From Mycobacterium sp. IS-1590 (GTDB lineage Bacteria > Actinomycetota > Actinomycetes > Mycobacteriales > Mycobacteriaceae), in assembly GCF_001500025.1 (NCBI RefSeq), contig NZ_LQIW01000012.1:412440-476439 (forward strand): a stretch of 64,000 nt of DNA. The letters run 5' to 3'. This document shows, piece after piece, positions 37,018-48,997 of the stretch. Position 1 is the first letter of the stretch; each line of letters opens with the position of its first letter. The position numbers and the translations under genes are program-made. Below the pieces are notes generated by a model, which did not search any database, was not told where the DNA came from, and saw only the letters and a list, made by a program, of their open reading frames with translations.

Positions 37018-37844
37018 GCGAGTGGGTTGCCGCCGTTGAGCAGCACCCAGATCGCCACACCGGCGCCCGCGCCGAGAATCAACGCTCCGAGCGATCCGAG
37101 GAAGGGCCGGCGCGCCCAACCGCGTCCCGCGTCGAAGCCGTACCGGCCGGGACCGGTCAACACCAGTGCGGCCACCGCGCAGGTCAAGAACACCTTGTAC
37201 TCATGTCCGTCGGTCAGGAAGTCCGACAGCCGCGCCTCCTCGTGGGCGACCATCGCCTCGGCGAGCACGCCGGTCACCAGATAGGCCAGCGCACCGGCGG
37301 CGGCCACGGGAGTGAACAGGCCCAGGATGAGGAGCACTCCGGCGGCGATCTGCCCGAAGGCGCCGACGTAGGTCAGGATGTCGGCGTAGCGGAAGCCCAT
37401 ATCGGACAGCTCCGCTTCCCATCCGTTGAGCCCGGGGCCACCCCACAGGCCGAACGCCTTCTGCAGGCCGTGGCCGATGAAAAGGGCGCCGACCGCGAGA
37501 CGCAACAGCATCAGACCGAGGTCGAGGGTGCCGCGGCGCTCCGGTGCGGCGCGGAACGGATCGGGGCCGATCTCCGCCGGTTCCGCCGAGTAGTCGAGTG
37601 CATGCCGGCCGCCGGGCTGCACGTACGGCAGCGGCTCGGGATCGTTGAGCAGTCCGAAGCCGGTCGAGACCGGCGCCCCGCTGTTCGAGTCGTAGTGCGG
37701 GATCGCGGTGGTCTCGAAGTCGCCGCCGTAGTTCGCCGACGGCAGATCGTCTTCAGGGTCGACCAGGCTCGCTGACACGGGCCGCCCGGCCGCGTCGTCG
37801 GGCCGTTGCCAGGCGCGTGGGTCATTGGAATGACTGGTCACCAT
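37014..37844 (-). CDS. DoxX family membrane protein
   Basis: A 276-residue protein: an N-terminal cytoplasmic Pro/Asp-rich region of about 110 residues, then a DoxX domain with four transmembrane helices (LMLLRLAVGALFIGHGLQK marks the first). The Rv3005c homologue of M. tuberculosis is reported to form a membrane complex with superoxide dismutase and a thiosulfate sulfurtransferase that links thiol and redox homeostasis. ATG 37844 chosen; an in-frame start at 37865 is also open. Not in an obvious operon. Confidence 0.85.
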   Translation of the reverse strand: MVTSHSNDPRAWQRPDDAAGRPVSASLVDPEDDLPSANYGGDFETTAIPHYDSNSGAPVSTGFGLLNDPEPLPYVQPGGRHALDYSAEPAEIGPDPFRAAPERRGTLDLGLMLLRLAVGALFIGHGLQKAFGLWGGPGLNGWEAELSDMGFRYADILTYVGAFGQIAAGVLLILGLFTPVAAAGALAYLVTGVLAEAMVAHEEARLSDFLTDGHEYKVFLTCAVAALVLTGPGRYGFDAGRGWARRPFLGSLGALILGAGAGVAIWVLLNGGNPLA

Positions 37845-37980
37845 GCCAGCGTAAGTGCTTGTCACCCGGTAGCCGGGTATTGGCGCGGTGCTATCGAGGC
37901 CTTAATTCGCCGACGGTTCGCGCCGCCGTCGCGCGGGTGTGCGTGGCGCGCACGTCCGAATGATCCGTAACCTGGCTCGC

Positions 37981-39102
37981 ATGAAACCGCGCCGGCCGAT
38001 GCAGGGTGTGCTCGCCGTGGCGTGCGCGGCGTTGCTCGTCGGGTCGGGCTGTGCTCGATTCGACGATCTGCAGTCGCAGCCGTTCACCACCGAGCCCCAG
38101 CTCGAGCCCGGTCCGACGTCGACGCCGCCCCCACCGCCCCCGCTGCCCCCGACGCCGTTTCCGAAGGAGTGCCCGGCGCCGGGCGTCATGCAGGGGTGCC
38201 TGGAAAGCACCAGCGGCCTGATCATGCTGCCCGACAGCCAGTCGGCCCTGGTTGCCGAGCGCACGACCGGCGTGGTCAAAGAGGTCTCTGTGCGGGCCGA
38301 ACCGAAGGTCAAGACGTCGCTGCCCGTCGACGGCTCGGGCGACGGCGGGCTGATGGACATCGTGCTGTCGCCGACGTACCAGCAGGACCGGCTGATGTAC
38401 GCCTACGTCAGCACCCCCACGGACAACCGCGTCATCCGCATCGCCGACGGCGACATCCCCAAGCCGATCCTGACCGGCATCCCGAAGGGCGCCACCGGTA
38501 ACACGGGCGCGTTGATCTTCACCAGCCCGACGACGCTGCTCGTGCAGACCGGGGACGCCGGCAATCCCGCCGATGCCGCCAACCCGGGGTCGCTGGCCGG
38601 TAAGGCGTTGCGGATCGAGCAGCCCACCACCGTGGATCAGGCCCCCACGACCACGGCGCTGTCGGGTTTGGGCGCTGCGGGCGGTATGTGCCTCGACCAC
38701 TCGGACGGCTCGCTGTACATCACCGACCGCGCCGCATCCGGTGACCGGCTGCAACGCATCACCAAGGATTCCAAGACGTCGACGGTGTGGACCTGGCCCG
38801 ACCGCCCCGGTGTCGCGGGCTGCGCCGCGCTCGACGGGTCGGTTCTGGTCAACCTGGTCAACACCAAGCAGACCGTCGCCGTGCGGCTGGCTCCCGAGAC
38901 CGGCGCGGTGACCGGCGATCCCGAGGTGGTGCGCCAAGACCAGCACGGCCACGCCTGGGCGCTGGCGATGTCGCCCGACGGCAACATCTGGGGCGCCACG
39001 ATCAACAAGACGGCCGGCGATGCCCAGAAACTCGACGATGTCGTGTTCCCGCTGTTCCCGCAGGGCGGTGGGTTCCCGCGCAGTCCTGCTGACAACACGT
39101 AA
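37981..39102 (+). CDS. lppZ: lipoprotein LppZ (sugar-dehydrogenase-like beta-propeller)
   Basis: A 373-residue exported lipoprotein: hydrophobic leader with lipobox GSGC (cysteine about position 21), a Pro-rich linker (TSTPPPPPPLPPTPFP, about residues 40-60), then a beta-propeller resembling PQQ-type glucose/sorbosone dehydrogenases (DGGLMDIVLSPTYQQDRLMY). ATG 37981 gives a length equal to Rv3006. Substrate unknown; the propeller fold does not prove enzyme activity. The 164 bases after it (39103-39266) hold no supported gene. Confidence 0.9.
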   Translation: MKPRRPMQGVLAVACAALLVGSGCARFDDLQSQPFTTEPQLEPGPTSTPPPPPPLPPTPFPKECPAPGVMQGCLESTSGLIMLPDSQSALVAERTTGVVKEVSVRAEPKVKTSLPVDGSGDGGLMDIVLSPTYQQDRLMYAYVSTPTDNRVIRIADGDIPKPILTGIPKGATGNTGALIFTSPTTLLVQTGDAGNPADAANPGSLAGKALRIEQPTTVDQAPTTTALSGLGAAGGMCLDHSDGSLYITDRAASGDRLQRITKDSKTSTVWTWPDRPGVAGCAALDGSVLVNLVNTKQTVAVRLAPETGAVTGDPEVVRQDQHGHAWALAMSPDGNIWGATINKTAGDAQKLDDVVFPLFPQGGGFPRSPADNT

Positions 39103-39266
39103 GCGCCAGCGCGGCAGGCGATTTCAGCTCTCGACGATGCGCAGGCCGATGACGCCCACGACGATCGCCGCAAGACACGCCATACGCGCCGCGCCGTCTG
39201 CGCGCTCGACACTGCAACCGGGGCCGTAAATGAGCGTCGCGCACGACCCTGTGGGCAGTCTCGGCG

Positions 39267-40769
39267 CTAGCTGCAGGCCTCCAGAACCAACTCGCGCACC
39301 CGGGCCGCGTCGGCCTGTCCCTTGGTGGCCTTCATGACCGCGCCGACGATCGCACCCGCGGCCTGCACCTTGCCGCCCCGAATTTTCTCGACGATGCCGG
39401 GGTTGGCCGCCAGCGCCTCGTCGACGGCGGCCTGCAGCGCCGAATCGTCGCGCACGACCTCGAGGCCGCGGTCCTTCATCACCTGCTCGGGTTCGCCCTC
39501 GCCGGCCAACACCCCCTCGACCACCTGCCGGGCGAGCTTGTTGGACAGCTTGCCGTGGTCGACGAGCTTGACGACCGCGGCCACCTGCGCGGGCGTGATC
39601 GGCAGCGCATCGAGTTCCACCCCGGCTTCATTGGCCTTCTGCACCAGGAAGTTTCCCCACCATGCCCGGGCGGCGTCGCTGGATGCGCCCTGCTCGACGG
39701 TGGCGGCGATCAAATCCAGCGCACCGATGTTGACGAGGTCACGCATCACCTCGTCGGAGATGCCCCATTCCTCCTGAATCCTCTTGCGGGACAACCACGG
39801 AAGTTCGGGGATCGTCGCACGCAACCGCTCGATCCAGTCCGCGTCGGGTGCCACCGGCTCGAGGTCGGGCTCGGGGAAGTACCGGTAATCCTCGGCGGTC
39901 TCCTTGCTGCGTCCCGGTGAGGTGTATCCGTCCTCGTGAAAATGCCTGGTTTCCTGGGTGATTCGTTCGCCGGAGTCGAGAACCGCTGCCTGGCGGCGCA
40001 TCTCGTAGCGGACGGCGACCTCGACGCTCTTGAGCGAGTTGACGTTCTTGGTCTCGGTTCGGGTGCCGAACTGCTTTTGCCCCTTCGGTTTGAGCGAGAC
40101 GTTGGAGTCACAACGCATCGAGCCCTGGTCCATGCGGACATCGGAGACGCCCAGGCCGCGCAGAAGATCCCGCAGCGCCGTCACGTAGGCGCGGGCGATC
40201 TCGGGGGCGCGCTCACCGGCGCCCTCGATGGGCTTTGTGACGATCTCGATCAGCGGCACACCCGAGCGGTTGTAGTCGATCAGCGACGTCGTGGCGCCCT
40301 CGATGCGACCCGTCTCGCTGCCGAGGTGGGTCAGCTTGCCCGTGTCCTCCTCCATGTGGGCGCGCTCGATGTCGACCCGCCAGGTCGAACCGTCGTCAAG
40401 CGGAACGTCGAGGTGACCGTTGATCGCGATCGGCTCGTCGTACTGCGAGATCTGGTAGTTCTTGGGCATGTCCGGATAGAAGTAGTTCTTCCTGGCGAAC
40501 CGGCACCACGGCACGATCTCGCAGTTCAGCGCGAGCCCGATCCGGATCGCGGACTCCACGGCCTTCTCGTTGAGCACTGGCAACGACCCGGGCAGCCCCA
40601 GGCAGACCGGACACACCTGGGTGTTGGGTTCGGCGCCGAACCTGTTGGCGCAACCGCAGAACATCTTGGTCGCGGTGGACAGCTCGACGTGGACTTCCAG
40701 CCCGAGCACGGGCTCGTAGCGCGCGACGACGTCGTCGTAGTCCAGTAGGTCGGCGGTCGCAGCAGTCAT
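39267..40769 (-). CDS. gatB: Asp/Glu-tRNA amidotransferase subunit B
   Basis: tRNA-binding and kinase subunit of GatCAB, which converts misacylated Glu-tRNA-Gln (and Asp-tRNA-Asn) to the amide form. The 500-residue protein opens with the [20 protein letters not shown] cradle motif and ends with the YqeY-like tail domain (about residues 340-500). The zinc-site cysteines are in FCGCAN and [12 protein letters not shown]. Separated from gatA/gatC by pfkA, as in other mycobacteria. Confidence 0.97.
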   Translation of the reverse strand: MTAATADLLDYDDVVARYEPVLGLEVHVELSTATKMFCGCANRFGAEPNTQVCPVCLGLPGSLPVLNEKAVESAIRIGLALNCEIVPWCRFARKNYFYPDMPKNYQISQYDEPIAINGHLDVPLDDGSTWRVDIERAHMEEDTGKLTHLGSETGRIEGATTSLIDYNRSGVPLIEIVTKPIEGAGERAPEIARAYVTALRDLLRGLGVSDVRMDQGSMRCDSNVSLKPKGQKQFGTRTETKNVNSLKSVEVAVRYEMRRQAAVLDSGERITQETRHFHEDGYTSPGRSKETAEDYRYFPEPDLEPVAPDADWIERLRATIPELPWLSRKRIQEEWGISDEVMRDLVNIGALDLIAATVEQGASSDAARAWWGNFLVQKANEAGVELDALPITPAQVAAVVKLVDHGKLSNKLARQVVEGVLAGEGEPEQVMKDRGLEVVRDDSALQAAVDEALAANPGIVEKIRGGKVQAAGAIVGAVMKATKGQADAARVRELVLEACS

Positions 40770-40792
40770 GACCCCGATCCTAGTAAGCGGGC

Positions 40793-41824
40793 TCAGCCGA
40801 AGAACTCCGCGGCGTCGTCGTACCGGCTCTGCGGGACCAGCTTCAACTGACGGGTGGCATCGGCCAGCGAAACACGGCCGATCTCCTGGCCGCGCAGCGA
40901 CACCATCATCCCGTACTCGCCCGCGTGCGCGGCGTCGGCGGCGTTGACGCCGAAGCGGGTGGCCAGCACGCGGTCGAAGGGCGTCGGCGTGCCGCCGCGC
41001 TGGACGTGGCCCAGGACCGTGACCCGCACCTCTTTGTTGATCCGCTTCTCCACCTCGAGGGCGAGTTGTTGCGCGACGCCGGTGAAGCGTTCGTGGCCGA
41101 ACTCGTCGACCCCACCTTGGCGCAGTTGCATCGACCCCTCGGCCGGCTTCGCCCCTTCGGCCACCACGCAGATGAAGTGCGAATCGCCGCGCACGAAGCG
41201 CTGTTTGATCAGTCGGCAGACCTCTTCGACGTCGAAGGGCTGTTCGGGGATGAGGGTCATGTGTGCCCCCGACGCCAAGCCCGCGTTCAGCGCGATCCAG
41301 CCGGCGTGGCGGCCCATCACCTCGACGAGCATCACGCGCTGGTGCGATTCGGCGGTGCTGTGCAGCCGGTCGATGGCCTCGCTCGCCACCCCCAGCGCGG
41401 TGTCATGTCCGAAGGTGACATCGGTGCAGTCGATGTCGTTGTCGATGGTCTTCGGCACGCCGACGACGGGAACGTTCTCCTCGGAGAGCCAGTGCGCGGC
41501 CGTGAGCGTGCCCTCGCCGCCGATCGGGATCAGCACGTCGATGCCGTTGTCGTCGAGCGTCTGCTTGATCTGGTCGAGCCCGGCGCGCAACTTCTCCGGA
41601 TGCACGCGGGCGGTACCGAGCATCGTGCCGCCCTTGGCCAGCAGCCGGTCGTTGCGGTCGTCGTTGGCCAGCTGTATGCGACGGTTCTCCAGCAGGCCGC
41701 GCCAGCCGTCCTGAAATCCGACGACCGACGAGCCGTAGCGCACGTCGCACGTGCGCACCACCGCCCGGATGACCGCGTTCAAGCCCGGACAGTCACCGCC
41801 GCCGGTCAGCACTCCGATCCGCAT
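40793..41824 (-). CDS. pfkA: 6-phosphofructokinase
   Basis: Phosphorylates fructose 6-phosphate, the committed step of glycolysis. The 343-residue protein has [17 protein letters not shown] at the N-terminus, the active-site [12 protein letters not shown] near residue 128, and the effector-site pattern of bacterial group A kinases. The nucleotide loop reads [11 protein letters not shown] with Glu instead of Asp, the actinobacterial form. The M. tuberculosis homologue with the same feature is ATP-dependent. It lies between gatA and gatB on the same strand. Confidence 0.96.
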   Translation of the reverse strand: MRIGVLTGGGDCPGLNAVIRAVVRTCDVRYGSSVVGFQDGWRGLLENRRIQLANDDRNDRLLAKGGTMLGTARVHPEKLRAGLDQIKQTLDDNGIDVLIPIGGEGTLTAAHWLSEENVPVVGVPKTIDNDIDCTDVTFGHDTALGVASEAIDRLHSTAESHQRVMLVEVMGRHAGWIALNAGLASGAHMTLIPEQPFDVEEVCRLIKQRFVRGDSHFICVVAEGAKPAEGSMQLRQGGVDEFGHERFTGVAQQLALEVEKRINKEVRVTVLGHVQRGGTPTPFDRVLATRFGVNAADAAHAGEYGMMVSLRGQEIGRVSLADATRQLKLVPQSRYDDAAEFFG

Positions 41825-41902
41825 GGCTACATCCTCCCCGAGCGCGCGGATGTTTGCGCCCTCACTCGGCGTTTGCGTACCACCAACGTGCGCTCGCGGC
41901 GC

Positions 41903-43384
41903 CTAAACCGCCGTCGAGAGCGGTCCGCGCGCCGCCTCGTAGGCCGCACCGACGCGGTACAACCGGTCGTCGGCCAGCGCGGGAGCCATGATCTGCAGCC
42001 CGACGGGCAGATTGTCGTCGGGTGAGAGCCCCGCAGGCACCGACATTCCGCAGTGGCCGGCCAGGTTCAACGGCAGCGTGCACAGGTCGAACAGGTACAT
42101 CGCCAACGGGTCGTCGACCTTCTCCCCCAACGGGAATGCCGTGGTCGGCGTCGTCGGCGAGATCAGCACGTCGACGCGTCGGTACGCCTCGTCGAGATCG
42201 CGCGCGATCAGCGTGCGCACCTTCTGCGCCTGGTTGTAATACGCGTCGTAGTAGCCGGCCGACAACGCATAAGTGCCAATCATGATGCGGCGCTTGACTT
42301 CCGGGCCGAAGCCGGCGGCGCGGGTCAACGCCATGACTTCCTCGGCGCTGTGTGTGCCGTCGTCGCCGACGCGCATCCCGAAGCGCATCGCGTCGAACCG
42401 TGCGAGATTGCTCGAGACCTCCGACGGAAGGATCAGGTAGTAGGCGGGCAGCGAGTAGTCGAAGTGCGGGCAGTCCACCTCGCTGACCTCGGCGCCCAGC
42501 GCGGTCAACTGTTCGACGGCGGCGTTGAACGACTCCAGCACACCGGGCTGGTAACCGTCGCCGCGCAACTGCTTCACCACCCCGACCCGCACGCCCGCCA
42601 GGTCGCCGTCCGCCCCCGCCCGTGCGGCGCCGACAACATCTGGCACCGCGGCGTCGACCGACGTCGAATCCTTCGCGTCGTGCCCGGCGATCACCTGGTG
42701 CAGCAGCGCGGTGTCGAGCACGCTGCGCGCGCACGGGCCGCCCTGGTCCAGCGAGGACGCGCAGGCGACCAGCCCGTAGCGCGACACGGTTCCGTACGTC
42801 GGTTTCACGCCGACGGTGGCGGTAAGCGCGGCCGGCTGGCGGATCGAGCCGCCGGTGTCGGTGCCGATGGCCAACGGCGCCTGGAACGCCGCCAGCGCGG
42901 CGGCGCTGCCCCCGCCGGAGCCACCGGGGACCCGCTCAACGTCCCACGGGTTGCGGGTCGGCCCGTACGCAGAGTTCTCCGTGGACGAACCCATCGCGAA
43001 CTCGTCCATGTTGGTCTTGCCGAGAATCGGCAGGCCCGCCGCGCGTAGCCGCATGGTGACGGTCGCGTCATAGGGCGACGTCCAGCCCTCGAGGATCTTC
43101 GATCCGCAGGTCGTCGGCATGTCGGTGGTGGTGAACACGTCCTTGAGCGCGACCGGCACCCCGGCCAGCGGCGAGGGCAGGTCTTCTCCGGCGGCGACGG
43201 CCGCGTCGACGCGCGCCGCTGCCGCCAGCGCACGATTCTGCGCGACGTGCAGGAACGCGTGGTAACGGTCGTCGGTCGCTGCGATCTGGTCCAGGTGCGC
43301 ACGGGTGACCTCCGTCGAGGACACCTCTTTGGCGGCGATCTTCTCTCCGAGCGTCGCGGCGTCCATCCGAGTGAGATCGCTCAC
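41903..43384 (-). CDS. gatA: Asp/Glu-tRNA amidotransferase subunit A
   Basis: Amidase subunit that releases ammonia from glutamine for GatB. The 493-residue protein has the Ser-cisSer-Lys triad in family motifs: Lys in PVALKDVF near residue 80 and the two serines in [14 protein letters not shown] near 155, then [12 protein letters not shown]. Start GTG 43384 overlaps the gatC stop by four bases, so A and C are translationally coupled. The open frame runs upstream through gatC but is not the start. Confidence 0.97.
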   Translation of the reverse strand: MSDLTRMDAATLGEKIAAKEVSSTEVTRAHLDQIAATDDRYHAFLHVAQNRALAAAARVDAAVAAGEDLPSPLAGVPVALKDVFTTTDMPTTCGSKILEGWTSPYDATVTMRLRAAGLPILGKTNMDEFAMGSSTENSAYGPTRNPWDVERVPGGSGGGSAAALAAFQAPLAIGTDTGGSIRQPAALTATVGVKPTYGTVSRYGLVACASSLDQGGPCARSVLDTALLHQVIAGHDAKDSTSVDAAVPDVVGAARAGADGDLAGVRVGVVKQLRGDGYQPGVLESFNAAVEQLTALGAEVSEVDCPHFDYSLPAYYLILPSEVSSNLARFDAMRFGMRVGDDGTHSAEEVMALTRAAGFGPEVKRRIMIGTYALSAGYYDAYYNQAQKVRTLIARDLDEAYRRVDVLISPTTPTTAFPLGEKVDDPLAMYLFDLCTLPLNLAGHCGMSVPAGLSPDDNLPVGLQIMAPALADDRLYRVGAAYEAARGPLSTAV

Positions 43385-43680
43385 TGCGCCTCCCCCAGGA
43401 TCCGCGGCACCGCGAACCGACCCTCGGCCGCCTTGGGCGCCTGGTCCAACGCCTCCTCCTGCGTCAGGCACGGCTCGACCGTGTCCGGCCGGAACACGTT
43501 GACGTCGGTGAGCGGGTTGCCGGTGGGTTTGACCCCCTCGACGTCGACGGACTGAATCTGGCTGACGTGACCGAGGATGGCGTCCAGCTGCCCGGCGTAG
43601 CTGTCCAGCTCGTCTTCGCTCAGCGCGAGGCGGGCCAGGCGCGCCAGGTGGGCTACCTCGTCTCGGGAGATCTGCGACAC
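43381..43680 (-). CDS. gatC: Asp/Glu-tRNA amidotransferase subunit C
   Basis: Small stabilising subunit of GatCAB, 99 residues from GTG 43680 ([18 protein letters not shown]), with the C-terminal segment [20 protein letters not shown] wrapping GatA. It is the first gene of a gatC-gatA-pfkA-gatB series. With gltX and tRNA-Gln at 14-16 kb, the window encodes nearly all of the indirect glutaminyl-tRNA route. Confidence 0.97.
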   Translation of the reverse strand: MSQISRDEVAHLARLARLALSEDELDSYAGQLDAILGHVSQIQSVDVEGVKPTGNPLTDVNVFRPDTVEPCLTQEEALDQAPKAAEGRFAVPRILGEAQ

Positions 43681-43760
43681 GACAAGCAAGCCTAGTCATC
43701 ACGATTGCGGCCGCCGAGGCCGGAATGCCCACCCCGGCGCTCTGTGCAACAGTGTTGCGC

Positions 43761-44417
43761 GTGCCTACGTACCTGCTGCGGGTCCAGCTAGAGGACCGGC
43801 CCGGCAGCCTCGGCTCCCTGGCCGTGGCGCTCGGGTCGGTGGGCGCCGACATTCTGTCGCTCGACGTGGTGGAGCGGTCGGCCGGTTACGCCGTCGACGA
43901 TCTGGTCGTCGAGCTGCCCGCGGGCGCGATGCCCGACATGCTGATCACCGCCGCCGAGCAGATCAAAGGTGTCTACGTCGACTCCATCCGTCCGCACACC
44001 GGGCTGCTCGAGGCGCACCGCGAACTCGAACTCATCGACCACATCGCGGCTGCGCCCCGCAACAGCAAGCTGCAGGTCCTCGCCGACGAAGCGCCTCGGG
44101 TGTTGCGCGTGGGCTGGACCTCGGTCGTGCGGTTGACCGACGACGGGCCGCAACGTCTGGTCGGCAGCTCCGGGGCGCCCGAGACCCAGGTCAAAGAGAC
44201 GCCGTGGCTGCCGCTCGACCACGCCGAGGCGCTCGACGGTGACGCCGCGTGGGTGCCGCAGGTGTGGCGCGACATGGCGACCACGCTGGCCGCCGCCCCC
44301 CTCGGCGACCCGCGCACCGCGGTGGTGCTGGGCCGGCCAGGCGGGCCGCTGTTCCGGCCGTCCGAGGTCGCCAGGCTGGGTTACCTGGCGGGGATCGTCG
44401 CGACGATTCTGCGCTGA
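43761..44417 (+). CDS. ACT-domain protein
   Basis: A 218-residue protein with an N-terminal ACT domain ([22 protein letters not shown]) followed by an uncharacterised alpha/beta domain that retains a second, weaker effector-like region. Starts with GTG 43761, the same length as Rv3013. Its ligand (an amino acid by family) and partner are unknown. It has no DNA-binding or catalytic motif and lies divergent from gatC, with 80 bases between. Confidence 0.88.
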   Translation: MPTYLLRVQLEDRPGSLGSLAVALGSVGADILSLDVVERSAGYAVDDLVVELPAGAMPDMLITAAEQIKGVYVDSIRPHTGLLEAHRELELIDHIAAAPRNSKLQVLADEAPRVLRVGWTSVVRLTDDGPQRLVGSSGAPETQVKETPWLPLDHAEALDGDAAWVPQVWRDMATTLAAAPLGDPRTAVVLGRPGGPLFRPSEVARLGYLAGIVATILR

Positions 44418-44451
44418 CCGCGACGAAACCGTTGCACCGGAACGGAACTCG

Positions 44452-44706
44452 TCAACCGCCGGCAGGTACCGGCCAGCGGTCGTTGACGTCGGCGTTGGTG
44501 TCCTTTCGGGCGCAGTGCGCGCAGCAGAACATCGCTTCCTCGGTTTCGATGCCGTGCCCGAGGATTCGGCACCCGCAGTGCGCACACTCCGGGGCCAGCT
44601 GTACAGCCGCGCACTCGACGCTGTCGAACGTCGCGCTGTGGCCGTCCGGCCATGTCACGGTGAACGCCTTGTCGTAGTCGTTGCCACAGGTATCGCAGAT
44701 CGCCAT
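44452..44706 (-). CDS. small cysteine-rich protein, metallothionein/zinc-ribbon-like
   Basis: An 84-residue soluble protein with nine cysteines: C4/C7 in CDTCGN, C32, then C41-x2-C44-x-C46 and C61-C62-x2-C65, with histidines among them. The second part (CAHCGCRILGHG, then MFCCAHCARK) resembles the cysteine pattern of prokaryotic metallothioneins, so zinc or copper binding is likely; the first part looks like half of a zinc ribbon. AAGGAG lies about eight bases upstream of the ATG. Function not established. Confidence 0.75.
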   Translation of the reverse strand: MAICDTCGNDYDKAFTVTWPDGHSATFDSVECAAVQLAPECAHCGCRILGHGIETEEAMFCCAHCARKDTNADVNDRWPVPAGG

Positions 44707-44788
44707 CACAACTCCTTGTCGATTCGCCCAGTCGAGTGCCCGGTGGGCGGGTCGCACAAACGCGGTGGCGCCCAGTCGGGCAGCGACC

Positions 44789-46909
<2,121 letters not shown>

Positions 46910-46952
46910 CTAACCGAGCGGCCCGACAGCGCCGCACCGTTACCCTGACCCC

Positions 46953-47354
46953 ATGCCGCACCCGATCATGTTCCGCGACGACGACCCGGTTCTGGCGCGG
47001 GTCCGGGCTGCGGCGTTGGCGTACCCCGAGGCTTACGAGAAGGTCTCGCACGGACGGCCCGCCTTCTTCGCCGTCAAGATGTTCGCCATGTACGGCGGCA
47101 GCGTCAAACCGCCGACCAAGGGCGACTACCTCCAGTACCCGCAGTCGATCCTGGTCAAGGTCGACGAGAGCGAACGACGGGCGCTGCTGCAGGACGCCCG
47201 GATCTTCTGCCCCGCCTACCTCGGACCGTCGGGGTGGCTCGGGCTCGACCTGTCGGCCGGGACCCTCGACTGGGACGAGGTGCGAGAGCTGATCGATGCG
47301 TCGTTTCGGTTGACAGCGCCCAGGAAACTCGTCAAACAACTCGACGAAGTCTGA
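46953..47354 (+). CDS. MmcQ/YjbR family protein
   Basis: A 133-residue protein with the compact double-wing fold of the MmcQ/YjbR family: AYPEAYEKVSHGRPAFF at the N-terminus and a GPSGWLGLDLS segment in the second half. Members are small cytosolic proteins, sometimes suspected of DNA or nucleotide binding; no activity is established. Located between ligA and the acyl-CoA ligase. Confidence 0.85.
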   Translation: MPHPIMFRDDDPVLARVRAAALAYPEAYEKVSHGRPAFFAVKMFAMYGGSVKPPTKGDYLQYPQSILVKVDESERRALLQDARIFCPAYLGPSGWLGLDLSAGTLDWDEVRELIDASFRLTAPRKLVKQLDEV

Positions 47355-47392
47355 ACAGGTAGCCGAGAGGCCATGAATCGATCGGAGACGCG

Positions 47393-48997
47393 ATGAGTTT
47401 CGCGAGCCCCTTCCCCGAGGTCGACATCCCGTCCACCACTGTCTACGACTACCTGTTCGGTGGTATCGCCGAAGACGACCTCGACCGCGTCGCGCTCGTC
47501 GACGCGAAGTCGGGGCGGGAGACGACCTACCGCGAGACGATCGCGCGCATCGACGCGTTCGCGGGCGCGCTCGCCGGGCGCGGGATCGGGGTCGGCGATG
47601 TGGTCGGCCTGCTCTCGCCGAACAGTTCCGGGTTCGCGGTCGCATTCCACGGCATCCTGCGTGCGGGTGCGACCGCCACGACCATCAACGCGTTGTTCAC
47701 GGCCAAGGACATCGCCAAGCAGTTGACCGACTCGAACGCCAAAATGCTCGTGACGGTGTCGCCGCTGCTGGCCCATGCCGAGGAAGCGGCGGCGGCGGTC
47801 GGCATTGCCGACGACCTACTTGTCGTGCTCGACGGCCCCGGCCTGGCCGCCGACGGGCATCCCAACGCCGCCGACCTCATGGGTCCGGGCCACCCGCCGC
47901 CGCGGGTGAGCTTCGCGCCCTCGTCGCACCTGGCGGTGCTGCCCTACAGCTCGGGGACCACCGGAAACCCCAAGGGCGTCATGCTCACCCACCGCAACCT
48001 GGTGGCCAACGTCGCCCAGATCCGCCCGCTGCACGGCATGGTCGCCGACGACACCGTGCTGGCCGTTCTCCCGTTCTTCCACATCTACGGGATGACCGTG
48101 CTGCTCAACGCGGCACTGCACGCCCGGGCCCGCTTGGTCATCATGCCGAGCTTCGATCTCGGCGACTTTCTGGGCAACATCGCCAACCACGCCTGCACCA
48201 TCGCGTTCATCGCGCCGCCCGTCGCCGTCGCGCTGGCCAAACATCCGCTGGTCGACGACTTCGATCTGTCCTCGCTGAACGTCATCATGTCGGGTGCTGC
48301 CCCCTTGGACGCCGACCTCGGCCACGCCGTCGCCGAACGTCTGGGCTGCCGCGTGGTCCAGGGCTACGGCATGAGCGAGCTCAGCCCCGTCAGCCACATC
48401 ACGCCGTTCGACGGCGGCCGGCACGAGATGAACATGGAGGCCCCGCTCAGCTCGGTCGGCTGGACGGTGTCGAACGCCGCGTCCAAGATCGTCAACCCTG
48501 AAACCGGAGACGAGATCGACCCGCCGACAGAGGGTCTCAGCGAAACCGGCGAATTGCTGTTCAAGGGCCCCAACGTGATGGCGGGTTACCTCGGCAACGA
48601 GAAGGCCACCAAGGAGACCATCGACGACCAGGGCTGGTTGCACACCGGTGACCTCGCACAGGTGGACGCCGACGGCTGCGTCTACATCGTCGACCGGCTC
48701 AAGGAACTGATCAAGTACAAGGGCTACCAGGTCCCACCCGCCGAACTGGAGGCCGTGCTGCTCAGCCACCCCGACATCTCCGACGCAGCCGTCGTCGGAG
48801 TCGTCGACGCCGAGGGTGAAGAGGTGCCGAAGGCGTTCGTGGTCAAGCGATCTGGAGCCGATCTGACCGAGGAGCAGGTGATCGAGTTCGTCGCGGGCGA
48901 GGTGGCTCCCTATAAGAAGGTCCGCCAGGTGGCGTTCATCGATGCGGTGCCGAAGTCGGCGTCCGGCAAGATCCTGCGCAAGGATCTGCGCGGCTGA
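47393..48997 (+). CDS. 4-coumarate-CoA-ligase-like acyl/aryl-CoA synthetase
   Basis: ATP-dependent acid:CoA ligase of 534 residues. The AMP-binding loop YSSGTTGNPKGVML lies near residue 185 and GYGMSELSP near 325. The hinge is VYIVDRLKELIKYKGYQV, and the C-terminal catalytic Lys is in SASGKILRKDLRG. The pattern is closest to plant-type 4CL and FadD aryl/long-chain ligases; the real substrate is not predictable. It follows the MmcQ gene and converges with the Ala-rich secreted protein. Confidence 0.9.
   Translation: MSFASPFPEVDIPSTTVYDYLFGGIAEDDLDRVALVDAKSGRETTYRETIARIDAFAGALAGRGIGVGDVVGLLSPNSSGFAVAFHGILRAGATATTINALFTAKDIAKQLTDSNAKMLVTVSPLLAHAEEAAAAVGIADDLLVVLDGPGLAADGHPNAADLMGPGHPPPRVSFAPSSHLAVLPYSSGTTGNPKGVMLTHRNLVANVAQIRPLHGMVADDTVLAVLPFFHIYGMTVLLNAALHARARLVIMPSFDLGDFLGNIANHACTIAFIAPPVAVALAKHPLVDDFDLSSLNVIMSGAAPLDADLGHAVAERLGCRVVQGYGMSELSPVSHITPFDGGRHEMNMEAPLSSVGWTVSNAASKIVNPETGDEIDPPTEGLSETGELLFKGPNVMAGYLGNEKATKETIDDQGWLHTGDLAQVDADGCVYIVDRLKELIKYKGYQVPPAELEAVLLSHPDISDAAVVGVVDAEGEEVPKAFVVKRSGADLTEEQVIEFVAGEVAPYKKVRQVAFIDAVPKSASGKILRKDLRG

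Noticed and set aside
39103..39266. Short minus-strand frame ending in a hydrophobic stretch (MACLAAIVVGVIGLRIVES)
   Set aside because: Looks like one membrane helix, but the start is unclear, there is no ribosome-binding site and the length is too small to support. It could be the remnant of a decayed gene.
40793..41824. GGEGT loop in phosphofructokinase as a sign of a pyrophosphate-dependent enzyme
   Set aside because: The same substitution exists in the M. tuberculosis enzyme, which uses ATP. Cofactor preference cannot be concluded from this loop.
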